Source of the DNA: Rhodospirillaceae bacterium UBA3470
GTDB taxonomy: Bacteria; Pseudomonadota; Alphaproteobacteria; Rhodospirillales; Casp-alpha2
Length of the DNA stretch: 24,305 bases
Reading direction: 5' to 3'
Assembly (NCBI GenBank): GCA_002378125.1
Contig: DFRF01000050.1
Location: 1-24,305 of the forward strand
Part shown: positions 14,758 through 21,547 of the stretch, one piece after another
Layout of the letters: every line of letters starts with the position of its first letter
Numbering within the stretch: position 1 is the first letter of the stretch
Made by a program: the position numbers and the translations under genes
The notes under the pieces: model-generated
Database searches by the model: none
Told to the model about the DNA's origin: nothing
What the model saw: only the letters and a program-made list of their open reading frames with translations

Positions 14758-15732
14758 ATGCCTAAAGCAATTGTTCTTCACGAATATGGCCGTTCGGATG
14801 TGTTACGTCTCCAGGCAATCACACTTAAGCGCCCAAAGGCGATGGAAATTATGGTGCGTCAAACCGCGATTGGCGTTCATTTTCATGACATTTATGTGCG
14901 GACAGGCTTGTACAAAACCTTAAACCTACCGGGCATCCCTGGGCTTGAAGCTGCTGGTATTGTGGAGGCTGTAGGTCCCGGTCCATCAATCTTTGAGACG
15001 GGCGACCGGGTCATCTATGTGACGAGCGAATACGGCGCATATGCAAGCCATCGAATTTTACCGCAGAAGCTTGCGGTCAAACTGCCAGAAGCCGTTTCCG
15101 ATGCGGCCGCGGCAGCAAACTTTTCCCGGCTCTTAACGGTCCAAATGTTGATGAACAATGTCACGTCGCTAAAGCCCAGCCAAACAATTTTGGTGACGGC
15201 TGCTAGTGGCGGTGTTGGCCGGTTACTGTGCCAGCATGCAAAAGCTGTTGGTGCACGCGTCATCGGCACTGTAGGCTCGGCAGCAAAAGGAGATACTGCT
15301 AAAAGCTATGGTTGTGATTATACATTCACCTATGATCAAAGCGATTTTTTCAATTTAGTCAATGACATCACCGCTGGGAAAGGTGTCGATATCGTATACG
15401 ATTCTGTGGGCGCAAAGACGTTTGATAGTTCATTATCCATATTAGCGCCACTAGGGCATCTAGTGAACTTTGGTCAGTCATCCGGGCCGGTTGAACCGCT
15501 TACGATTTCGCGATTAGCGGAAAAATCGCTTACGTTAACGCGGCCTATTTTATTTCACTATCTCGCAGACAACGACGCCTACCATATGATGGCTAAATCA
15601 GCTCTCGAAGCCCTTGAAACTGGAATGTTTATTTTGCCAGATTTGCGGTGTGTTCCTCTCAGAGATGCGGCCTTTGCGCACGATCAAATGCAATTAGGTG
15701 AGGGTGGCGGCAGCCTATACCTCAGCCCTTAA
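14758..15732 (+). CDS. Quinone oxidoreductase-like MDR protein
   Basis: This 324-residue protein of the medium-chain dehydrogenase/reductase superfamily is most like zeta-crystallin/QOR. An N-terminal GroES-like domain is followed by a Rossmann domain with the nucleotide motif AASGGVG at 148-154. The catalytic zinc cysteine and histidine of alcohol dehydrogenases are missing, as expected for QOR types. The segments FHDIYVRTGLYK and PGIPGLEAAGIVEAVG are family signatures. It probably reduces a quinone or enone with NADPH; the substrate is unknown. No good ribosome site precedes the ATG. Base composition is low in GC (30% in one 60-base line at 15301). It converges on the DUF1330 gene with a 22-nt gap. 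Confidence 0.88.
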   Translation: MPKAIVLHEYGRSDVLRLQAITLKRPKAMEIMVRQTAIGVHFHDIYVRTGLYKTLNLPGIPGLEAAGIVEAVGPGPSIFETGDRVIYVTSEYGAYASHRILPQKLAVKLPEAVSDAAAAANFSRLLTVQMLMNNVTSLKPSQTILVTAASGGVGRLLCQHAKAVGARVIGTVGSAAKGDTAKSYGCDYTFTYDQSDFFNLVNDITAGKGVDIVYDSVGAKTFDSSLSILAPLGHLVNFGQSSGPVEPLTISRLAEKSLTLTRPILFHYLADNDAYHMMAKSALEALETGMFILPDLRCVPLRDAAFAHDQMQLGEGGGSLYLSP

Positions 15733-15754
15733 AATAGGGCATCCAAAAACACGG

Positions 15755-16048
15755 TTACTCGACACCCTCAAACAATCTAATGTCCCTGTCCGCGCCACCA
15801 TCCAATGCTGCTAGTGCTAATTGATAGGGATCACTCTCATAGGCAGCGACAGCAGCCTCAAAGCTCTCAAACTCGATAAGAATAGTACGCTCGTCACAGC
15901 CATTTTCTTTGGCGACCACGCGGCCACCGGCAGCAAGAAACTTACCTCCAGCAGCCTCTAGTGCGGGTATCGCAAGGGCCCTGTAGGCCGTTGCTTTCTC
16001 TGGATCCGCCGTGCTGCGATGCGCACTGATCATATAACCTTTCGGCAT
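15755..16048 (-). CDS. DUF1330 family protein
   Basis: This is a 97-residue single-domain protein of the dimeric alpha-beta barrel type. MPKGYMISAHRSTADPEKATAY, KFLAAGGRV, ERTILIEFESFEAAVAAYESD and the ending DRDIRLFEGVE follow the DUF1330 pattern throughout. The biochemical role of the family is not established. A TTG at 16069 would add seven residues, but AAGGAGC at 16054-16060 sits at the right distance from the ATG at 16048, so that start is chosen. It is convergent with the quinone-oxidoreductase-like gene and ends the AT-rich segment's protein-coding part. Confidence 0.85.
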   Translation of the reverse strand: MPKGYMISAHRSTADPEKATAYRALAIPALEAAGGKFLAAGGRVVAKENGCDERTILIEFESFEAAVAAYESDPYQLALAALDGGADRDIRLFEGVE

Positions 16049-16069
16049 TAGTTGCTCCTTTGTTTTCAA

Positions 16070-16388
16070 TATCGACTATTTAAACGGTTCTCTGATCACA
16101 AACTTTATACTTAATATGCTTATCTGGGTAACGTCTTCGAGAAAATTACTCTCCAAACACTGCTGCTTGAAACATGAGTTTCCACAATCACCAAATCATC
16201 AAAGTCGAGATTGAAGCCACCTAAAAACCTCCCAAGTGGCAGAGATAGAATTCTGCCTGCTTCGTGGGACACACTTACCAGAGCTCCGCTTGAGGCCAAA
16301 GGGGTGGCGGGGCCGAAGAACAATCTAGATCCACCGTTGGAAACCCGTCGCATTGGGTAGCAAGAACCCATTGCGTATTTGATTCAAT
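16070..16388 (-). other. about 320-nt stretch between DUF1330 gene and RNA terminator
   Basis: No recognised gene. A minus-strand frame of 83 codons (ATG at 16371, stop at 16120) begins just after the terminator of the RNA candidate. Its second half (GRFLGGFNLDFDDLVIVETHV) reads like real protein, but no ribosome site precedes it and no family is recognised. It could be a small gene, a remnant, or chance. Confidence 0.3.
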
Positions 16389-16418
16389 AAAAAAATGCCA
16401 GGAACCGAAGTTCCTGGC
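16389..16418 (-). terminator. Rho-independent terminator with UUCG loop
   Basis: Read on the minus strand, GCCAGGAAC pairs perfectly with GTTCCTGGC (plus 410-418 and 397-405 of the 16 kb block) around a TTCG tetraloop. One A and then seven T follow (plus 16389-16395). This is a textbook intrinsic terminator and fixes the strand of the element upstream. It could also end lysR-trxB read-through transcripts. Confidence 0.9.
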
Positions 16419-16535
16419 GAGTTTAGACAGGGAGGTTTCACGTCTGAGAGACGCAAGGAGTCGCCCAAGGGAGCACTCCTCTTCTTTGGACGTATGCCCA
16501 AAGAAGCGGGGATGTTGCAATGCAACATCCACTAT
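16389..16535 (-). ncRNA. Candidate structured small RNA of about 145 nt
   Basis: Five hairpins follow one another on the minus strand with almost no unpaired sequence. They are GGATGTTG/CAACATCC (16510-16530, 5-nt loop), CTTCTTTGG/CCAAAGAAG (16481-16506, 8-nt loop), AGGAGT/ACTCCT with an inner GC stem (16456-16480), CGTCT/AGACG (16441-16453), and the UUCG terminator. The only long single-stranded part is 16419-16440, which contains CCTCCCTG (16428-16435), a sequence complementary to ribosome binding sites. No coding frame fits this region. It lies about 110 nt downstream of lysR and is separated from it by repeats. It does not resemble 6S, tmRNA or SRP RNA to my eye. The 5' end is a guess. 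Confidence 0.6.
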
Positions 16536-16548
16536 TCAAACATAGGCA

Positions 16549-16575
16549 TAGCAATGATCCCGCGCTAGCAATGAT
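16549..16575. repeat. tandem direct repeat TAGCAATGAT
   Basis: TAGCAATGAT occurs at 16549-16558 and 16566-16575, 17 nt apart, just upstream of the RNA candidate on the minus strand. The position suits a regulator or promoter element of that RNA. No clear -35/-10 pair was found. Confidence 0.5.
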
Positions 16576-16637
16576 TCTGCAGTGCACTTATGCAGAAACT
16601 GCATAGCTAATGGTTGTTTTCTAAGCTCTGCAGCTTA
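16575..16637. repeat. overlapping inverted repeats built on TGCAG
   Basis: TTCTGCA (16575-16581) can pair with TGCAGAA (16591-16597), or TATGCAG (16589-16595) can pair with CTGCATA (16599-16605). The two stems share 16591-16595 and exclude each other. A third stem, TAAGCT/AGCTTA at 16622-16637, lies just after the lysR stop. None is followed by a T run in either direction. Confidence 0.45.
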
Positions 16638-16643
16638 AAAGTA

Positions 16644-17534
16644 TTAAAATGGGTTGGTTTTCAACTGATTTAGCAGAAAATCCCGCAACACCGCGATTCG
16701 CATGGAATCCCTGAGCTCCTCGGGATAGACAAAATAAGCCGTAATGGAAGGCCCTCGGCATTCAGGGAGGATTTCAACCAGATTATCGGCCTCCTGGCTC
16801 ATGTAGTCGGGCAGGGCGCCGATCCCTAGCCCACTCTGCACGGCGCGGAAAATGCCGTAAATATTCGACACCTGCAGGACCGGCTTACGTTTCCGGTCCC
16901 TCGATACACCCTCGGTCAGCAGCCAGTTCAAATTCTCCGTCGGCGGGCGCGCATCCTCGCCATAGACGATCAGGCGATGATCATCCAACTGGCGCACCGA
17001 TGTCGGCATGCCGTAGCGCTTCAGATACTCGGGCGCGGCATAGACGTGGTAGCGCATGGTCATCAACTGGCGGCGGATCAAATCAGATTGCGTCGGCGGC
17101 GTCATGCGGATGGCCGCATCAGCCTCTCGCATGGATAAGTCAAGTTCATTGTCCGCCAATACTAGGGATACTTCGATGTCCGGATACCGTTCCACGAACG
17201 CGTTGATTCGCGATGTCAGCCACACCGTACCAAACGCAATGGTCGTATTGATTTTCAACACGCCCTGGGGCTTTTCTCGGTTTTCCGTCATTTGCGCTTC
17301 GGCCATGGCCAGCTGCGCGAACACGTCATGCGCCGTTCGGTAGAGCAGTTCCCCCTGCTCCGTCATTTTCAGGCCGCGGGCGTGACGATGAAAGAGGGCC
17401 ACGTTGAGGCTTTCTTCCAGGGTCGCAATTTGCCTGCTCACCGCCGATTGGCTCAAGTTTAGGGTGTCTCCGGCGTGGGTGAAGCTTCCCGCCTCGGCGA
17501 CAGCATGGAATATCCTTAGTTTGTCCCAATCCAT
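16644..17534 (-). CDS. LysR-family transcriptional regulator
   Basis: This is a 296-residue regulator. The N-terminal winged helix-turn-helix is clear (FHAVAEAGSFTHAGDTLNLSQSAVSRQIATLEESL, residues about 9-43). It is followed by the linker helix and a two-lobed substrate-binding domain with FGTVWLTSRINAFVERYPDIEVSL. It starts 43 nt after the trxB stop, with AAGG about 12 nt before the ATG, so it is probably cotranscribed with trxB. LysR proteins often act on a divergent neighbour, but here the neighbours are co-directional, so the target is unclear. Genes of this type next to trxB occur in other Rhodospirillales as far as I recall. It might sense thiol or sulfur metabolites; this is inference from context. 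Confidence 0.9.
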   Translation of the reverse strand: MDWDKLRIFHAVAEAGSFTHAGDTLNLSQSAVSRQIATLEESLNVALFHRHARGLKMTEQGELLYRTAHDVFAQLAMAEAQMTENREKPQGVLKINTTIAFGTVWLTSRINAFVERYPDIEVSLVLADNELDLSMREADAAIRMTPPTQSDLIRRQLMTMRYHVYAAPEYLKRYGMPTSVRQLDDHRLIVYGEDARPPTENLNWLLTEGVSRDRKRKPVLQVSNIYGIFRAVQSGLGIGALPDYMSQEADNLVEILPECRGPSITAYFVYPEELRDSMRIAVLRDFLLNQLKTNPF

Positions 17535-17577
17535 GGCACTAAACCTTGGTTGAAGGGAATTTTACGAACCGCGTGGC

Positions 17578-18543
17578 CTACTCAGCGGCTTCATGGATCG
17601 ATTCCTGAGCAGCCAGGAAACCTTCAGCCTCCAAAGCCGCCATGCAACCTGTGCCGGCAGCCGTGACCGCCTGCTGGTAGATTTTATCCTGCACATCGCC
17701 CGCCGCGTAGACACCTGGTACGCTGGTCGCGGTACTGTCAGGCGCAGTATGAATGTAACTTTCGTCGTCGATCTCAAGTTGGCCCTTGAAGATCTCCGTA
17801 TTCGGGTCATGGCCGATGGCGATAAACACGCCATGCACGTCCAGGTCCGTGGTTTCGCCTGAATGCACATTACGAATACGCGCACCGGTGACGCCCAAAG
17901 GGTCCGAATCACCCAAAATCTCATCAAGGACACTGTTCCACTGGACTTCTATCTTCTCATTTCGGAACAGCCGCTCTTGTAGAATCTTCTCCGCTCGCAA
18001 TTCATCGCGCCGATGCACCAGGATGACCTTCGAGGCAAAGTTGGTCAGGAACAGGGCCTCTTCCACCGCAGTGTTACCGCCGCCGATGACCGCCACCGGC
18101 TTTTCGCGATAAAAGAACCCATCGCAGGTAGCACAGGCGGATACGCCGAAGCCCATGAATGTCTCTTCCGTCTCCAGGCCGAGCCAACGCGCGCTAGCGC
18201 CCGTGCAGATGATCATGGTTTCACCCGTATAAACGGTGCCAGAGTCGCCCACTGCCTTGAAGGGCCTGGCGCTTAAATCTGTCGACACAATGATATCTTC
18301 GAACATTTCGGTGCCGACGCTGCGGGCTTGGGCTTCCATCTGCTCCATGAGCCAAGGCCCCTGCACCACGTCAGCGAAACCCGGGTAGTTCTCCACATCT
18401 GTCGTGATTGTCAACTGACCACCAGGCTGCAGGCCACGCACCAGAACCGGCTTCAAATTCGCCCGCGCCGCGTAAATGGCGGCCGTATACCCGGCGCTGC
18501 CGGAGCCAATTATGAGAACTCTGCTGTGATGGGACTCGGACAT
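17578..18543 (-). CDS. trxB: Thioredoxin reductase
   Basis: This FAD/NADPH disulfide reductase recharges thioredoxin in the cytoplasm. It has 321 residues, the low-molecular-weight bacterial type. The FAD-binding GSGSAGYTAAIYAARA (13-28), the redox-active CATC at residues 137-140, the NADPH motif GGGNTAVEEA and the C-terminal FAD motif GVYAAGDVQDK are intact. AAGGA precedes the ATG by 10 nt. Its substrate trxA is at 2236-2553. It is followed by lysR (43 nt) and preceded by the multi-rhodanese gene with a 121-nt gap, so a thiol/sulfur-handling neighbourhood is plausible. Confidence 0.96.
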   Translation of the reverse strand: MSESHHSRVLIIGSGSAGYTAAIYAARANLKPVLVRGLQPGGQLTITTDVENYPGFADVVQGPWLMEQMEAQARSVGTEMFEDIIVSTDLSARPFKAVGDSGTVYTGETMIICTGASARWLGLETEETFMGFGVSACATCDGFFYREKPVAVIGGGNTAVEEALFLTNFASKVILVHRRDELRAEKILQERLFRNEKIEVQWNSVLDEILGDSDPLGVTGARIRNVHSGETTDLDVHGVFIAIGHDPNTEIFKGQLEIDDESYIHTAPDSTATSVPGVYAAGDVQDKIYQQAVTAAGTGCMAALEAEGFLAAQESIHEAAE

Positions 18544-18664
18544 GCAGGTCGTTCCTTCAAATGTGTCCAGCGATCATTCCGAGAGCTAACATAGGAAGCC
18601 GCATAGCCGCGCGCAAGTGAGGGTTCGCAGGGGATAGGATAAACGGTTGGGCGGCACGATCAAC

Positions 18665-20242
18665 TCACGGCGCCAGAACCGTGAAGACACTACGCTCTTG
18701 TTCGTCCAGCTGATTGACTAGGTTTATCTCCCATTCCAGGTATTGACGCATGTGATCCTTGTTGCCGCCGTGGCGCTCCGCAGTGAAGGCGATGAAATCA
18801 ATCCGTGTCGATGTGGCCGCTGCGTCGATGACCGCGCCGCCCGCATCTTCCCAGGCGCTCATGCCACCCGCTAAAAAATGAACATCCTCATGCCCCATGC
18901 GGGAGAGATCGTGGGCCAACAGGCCAGCAGCGCCTTGATCGTCAGCGACCATAACGATTGGCACACCGGCGACAATCGACGCCTCTTGAAGGTTTGGGCG
19001 GATGACCCAGGTGGCGCCTAGAATGTGCTTCGCCTCGAAGTCGGCACTGGGGCGCAAATCAAGGATGCAAACTTTGCCCTCACTGGTCATCGTCATCAAC
19101 TCGCACGCTTCAATGATCGGTAACTTAGGCGCCGGTGCGCGCGTGCCATTGCGCGCCAGGCCATCCGAACCAATGCCGCCGGCTAACACATGGACGTCCC
19201 ACCCCATCTGCTTCAGCCAATGGGCCGTACAGACGGCGCGCACTTCCGTGTCGTCGCAAACCACGATCCGTGCGCCGCGCACACCTACCCAGCGGTCCGT
19301 GGCCTGCACCAACTGCCCACCCGGAGCATGCCGGCTACCTGGCAGGTGGCCACCCACATATTCATCACGGCTGCGCACATCCAACAAATAGAGCGTCCGT
19401 GTCACGTCCCCTTGCCATTCGGCGAGGGTATCATGATCCACAAAGGACAAGTCATACCGATCCGCAACGGACTTCGCTCGGACCCAGGCCTGTTCCATAG
19501 CCGGCGCCATGACGCCGGAAGGGGGAAACCGCTTGGCCCCGTACTCCAACTCCCGATCCGCAAGAGCCCAGCCCTGTGTGCCGTTCTCAAGAGCAATCAC
19601 TTTGTTCTTTATACCGAAATTAATTAAAGTCTGGGCCCCGATGATCGAGCGGGTCCGCCCGGCGCAGTTGATGACCACCGTGGTCTCTGCGTTGGTGACC
19701 AGGTCATTGAACCGCAAAGGCAATTCTGCATTTGGACAAGAAATACCACCCGGTATGCTGAACCGATGGTATTCCTCTGGCGTGCGTCCATCCAGGATAA
19801 TGAAATCGCCGCCCTTCTCCTGCATGCCGGCTAGGTCGTCGGCGCTGAGCCGCGGTGTATCCAACTCGTGTTCGACTAGCTCTCCGAATGTCTTGGAAGG
19901 CAGGTTGACGCCTTCGTAAAGGGTATGACCGGCCGCCGCCCAGGCTGGCGCACCGCCGTCCATGACCGCCACATCCGTATACCCTTCAAGAGAAAGGGCC
20001 GCAGCTGCCTTCTCCGACACACCGTCGCCAGCATCGTAGATAACGATGGACGTATCCAGATGGGGCACGAAATCACAAACTTCAGCTTCAAGACGGCTGT
20101 AGGGCACGTGCGTCGCGAAAAACAAGTGGCCCGACGCGTATTGGCCTGCTTCGCGAACGTCGAGAACCGCTAGTTCAGCTGTGTTTGCCAAGGCCGCGTC
20201 GAGCTTTTCTCTGAGTGAGGTTACAGAAATCTGTTCGGTCAT
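18665..20242 (-). CDS. Protein of four rhodanese domains
   Basis: This 525-residue protein contains four rhodanese domains in a row (about 5-110, 130-235, 265-370 and 375-475) and a C-terminal tail of about 50 residues. Each domain keeps the LDxR/GHLxxA and LxGGxxxWxxAG landmarks. Only domain 2 has the nucleophilic cysteine (Cys193 in NCAGRTRS). At the equivalent site domain 1 has Asp70, domain 3 has Asp330 (with a Cys at 329) and domain 4 has an acidic VADDQ loop. One active and three silent domains suggest a sulfur carrier with built-in binding modules. No signal peptide is present. GGAG lies 7-10 nt before the ATG. It is co-directional with trxB and lysR downstream and with the hydroxyproline operon upstream. 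Confidence 0.9.
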   Translation of the reverse strand: MTEQISVTSLREKLDAALANTAELAVLDVREAGQYASGHLFFATHVPYSRLEAEVCDFVPHLDTSIVIYDAGDGVSEKAAAALSLEGYTDVAVMDGGAPAWAAAGHTLYEGVNLPSKTFGELVEHELDTPRLSADDLAGMQEKGGDFIILDGRTPEEYHRFSIPGGISCPNAELPLRFNDLVTNAETTVVINCAGRTRSIIGAQTLINFGIKNKVIALENGTQGWALADRELEYGAKRFPPSGVMAPAMEQAWVRAKSVADRYDLSFVDHDTLAEWQGDVTRTLYLLDVRSRDEYVGGHLPGSRHAPGGQLVQATDRWVGVRGARIVVCDDTEVRAVCTAHWLKQMGWDVHVLAGGIGSDGLARNGTRAPAPKLPIIEACELMTMTSEGKVCILDLRPSADFEAKHILGATWVIRPNLQEASIVAGVPIVMVADDQGAAGLLAHDLSRMGHEDVHFLAGGMSAWEDAGGAVIDAAATSTRIDFIAFTAERHGGNKDHMRQYLEWEINLVNQLDEQERSVFTVLAP

Positions 20243-20321
20243 TTACTGTCTCCACTAGTAAGCATTTCGTTTTATCCGCGGTGGCTAGCTTGGGCAAGGG
20301 CGGCCCGTTATGCTGTCGGGA

Positions 20322-20537
20322 ATGAATGCGGACTTCATCTTTATCGGCGGCGGCATGGTGGGGCTTAGCGCTCACCTTCGGATTGCAGCGCCATACTTTG
20401 GACGCCCTGATTCTGGATGAAGACGATGTCGGATTTCGCGTGGCACGCGAGAATTTCCGCTAGTTTGGCTGCAATAAAATGGTTCCAACTGTCCGGAATA
20501 TGCCGCATCGATCCGGCGTTCCACGGAGGTCGATTAG
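20322..20537 (+). pseudogene. decayed 5' fragment of an FAD-dependent amino-acid oxidase/dehydrogenase
   Basis: The plus strand from the ATG at 20322 encodes MNADFIFIGGGMVGLSA, the FAD-binding start of a DadA/glycine-oxidase-like enzyme. The match then moves to another frame, giving FGLQRHTLDALILDEDDVGFRVARENF. It moves again, giving LVWLQ, an in-frame TAA, and NGSNCPEYAASIRRST. Joined, these follow the family order (Rossmann strand, LDE-DDV-FR-RGNFGLVW-Q-KG-CPEYA-RRS) with two frameshifts and one stop within 70 codons. The remaining 300 or so codons are missing: the fragment ends where the convergent epimerase gene ends (20534). It is therefore a dead remnant, and its boundary probably marks a rearrangement. 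It resembles the FAD subunit of D-hydroxyproline or opine dehydrogenases, but that finer call is inference. Confidence 0.8.
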
Positions 20538-21547
20538 GTAAGCAGGAAACCGTGCTTGAAAGGGTCGTCATCGGCGATTGTGATCACGTTATCACCGTAA
20601 ATCCTCGCCCAGCCTTCGATTGACGGAATAATAGCCGATTTCTCGCCGACGGTTGCTGCTGCTTCAACCCGGCCGTTGAACAGGCTGCCAATGATGCTCT
20701 CATGAATGAAACCGTCGCCCACCTTGAGATCGCCACGGGCCGCCCATTGAGCCATGCGCGCTGACGTTCCAGTCCCGCAGGGCGAGCGGTCGATGGCCTT
20801 GTCGCCATAGAACACGGCGTTCCGCGCATGGGCACCGCGCGATTGGGGTTCGCCTGTCCACATGACGTGAGACAATCCCTGAATCTCTGGGTTCTCGGGG
20901 TGAACGAAAGTGTATGCCTCGTTCATCGACTGACGCACCAGCGGGCTGAGGCGTTGGATATCGCCGGGCGTCAAGTCTGCCAGATCGTAGAAATTCTCTT
21001 GACGCTCTAAGATGGCATAGAAGTTGCCGCCATAAGCCACATCCATGACCAACCGACCCAGCTCCGGCACCTCCACCTCCAGGTTTTCAGCGACCAGAAA
21101 ACTTGCCACGTTGGTGATTCGCACGGCACTGACACGACCGTTTTCCTCGCAGTAGGTAGCTTCGACCAGGCCGGCCGGGGTGTCCAACCGCAGCACGCCC
21201 GGCGTCTTCGGCGTCACTAGACCACGCTCCAGCGCAACCGTGACGGTGCCGATGGTACCGTGACCACACATGGGCAGGCAGCCCGACACTTCGATGAACA
21301 AAATGCCCAGGTCACATTCATCGCGTGTCGGTTCGTAGAGGATCGAACCCGACATGACCTCGTGGCCCCGCGGCTCGTACATGAGCCCGGTCCGGATCCA
21401 GTCGTACTCAGCAAGAAAATGCCGTCGGCGCTCCAGCATGGTCGCGCCATCCAGTTCAGGCCCACCGCTGGCTACAACCCGAACAGGGTTGCCGCAGGTG
21501 TGGGCATCGACGCAAGTGAACGTGCCCATATGAGATTTCATACTCAT
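20534..21547 (-). CDS. 4-hydroxyproline 2-epimerase (proline racemase superfamily)
   Basis: This 337-residue enzyme most likely interconverts trans-4-hydroxy-L-proline and cis-4-hydroxy-D-proline (EC 5.1.1.8). The two catalytic cysteines are both present: Cys94 in PMCGHGTIG and Cys257 in DRSPCGTGTSARMA. This pair separates epimerases from the related trans-3-hydroxy-L-proline dehydratases, which have Thr at the second place. YGGNFYAI (172-179) is also typical. It is cytoplasmic, with no signal peptide. The ATG overlaps the stop of the upstream FAD oxidoreductase as ATGA (21544-21547). It is the last gene of the operon. No terminator follows, and transcripts would run antisense into the decayed FAD-oxidase remnant. 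Confidence 0.88.
   Translation of the reverse strand: MSMKSHMGTFTCVDAHTCGNPVRVVASGGPELDGATMLERRRHFLAEYDWIRTGLMYEPRGHEVMSGSILYEPTRDECDLGILFIEVSGCLPMCGHGTIGTVTVALERGLVTPKTPGVLRLDTPAGLVEATYCEENGRVSAVRITNVASFLVAENLEVEVPELGRLVMDVAYGGNFYAILERQENFYDLADLTPGDIQRLSPLVRQSMNEAYTFVHPENPEIQGLSHVMWTGEPQSRGAHARNAVFYGDKAIDRSPCGTGTSARMAQWAARGDLKVGDGFIHESIIGSLFNGRVEAAATVGEKSAIIPSIEGWARIYGDNVITIADDDPFKHGFLLT

Larger units (their letters stand above)
12490..16643. other. AT-rich accessory segment, possibly acquired
   Basis: Between the aminotransferase and lysR the base composition drops. Single 60-base lines I counted are 40% GC (13321), 33% (14281) and 30% (15301), with some at 53-60%, against about 65% for a line near 22.1 kb. 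The segment holds three co-directional genes, the convergent DUF1330 gene and the RNA candidate. No integrase, transposase, tRNA or flanking repeat was found, so the transfer mechanism is unknown. Confidence 0.5.

Noticed and set aside
16275..16532. Minus-strand frames overlapping the RNA candidate as proteins
   Set aside because: They run through the hairpins and terminator, have no ribosome site, and stems would impose the sequence instead of codons.
16389..16535. 6S RNA, tmRNA or SRP RNA
   Set aside because: 6S is one long rod with a central bubble and tmRNA needs an Ala-tRNA-like end; this element is a row of short independent hairpins with a terminator, so neither fits.
12254..16643. 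Prophage or transposon as the source of the AT-rich segment
   Set aside because: No integrase, transposase, terminal repeat or att-like duplication was found on either edge. Acquisition is suggested by base composition only.
20534..21547. trans-3-hydroxy-L-proline dehydratase as the product of the racemase-family gene
   Set aside because: That enzyme has Thr in place of the second catalytic cysteine. Here Cys257 is present in SPCGTGTS, so epimerase is the better call.
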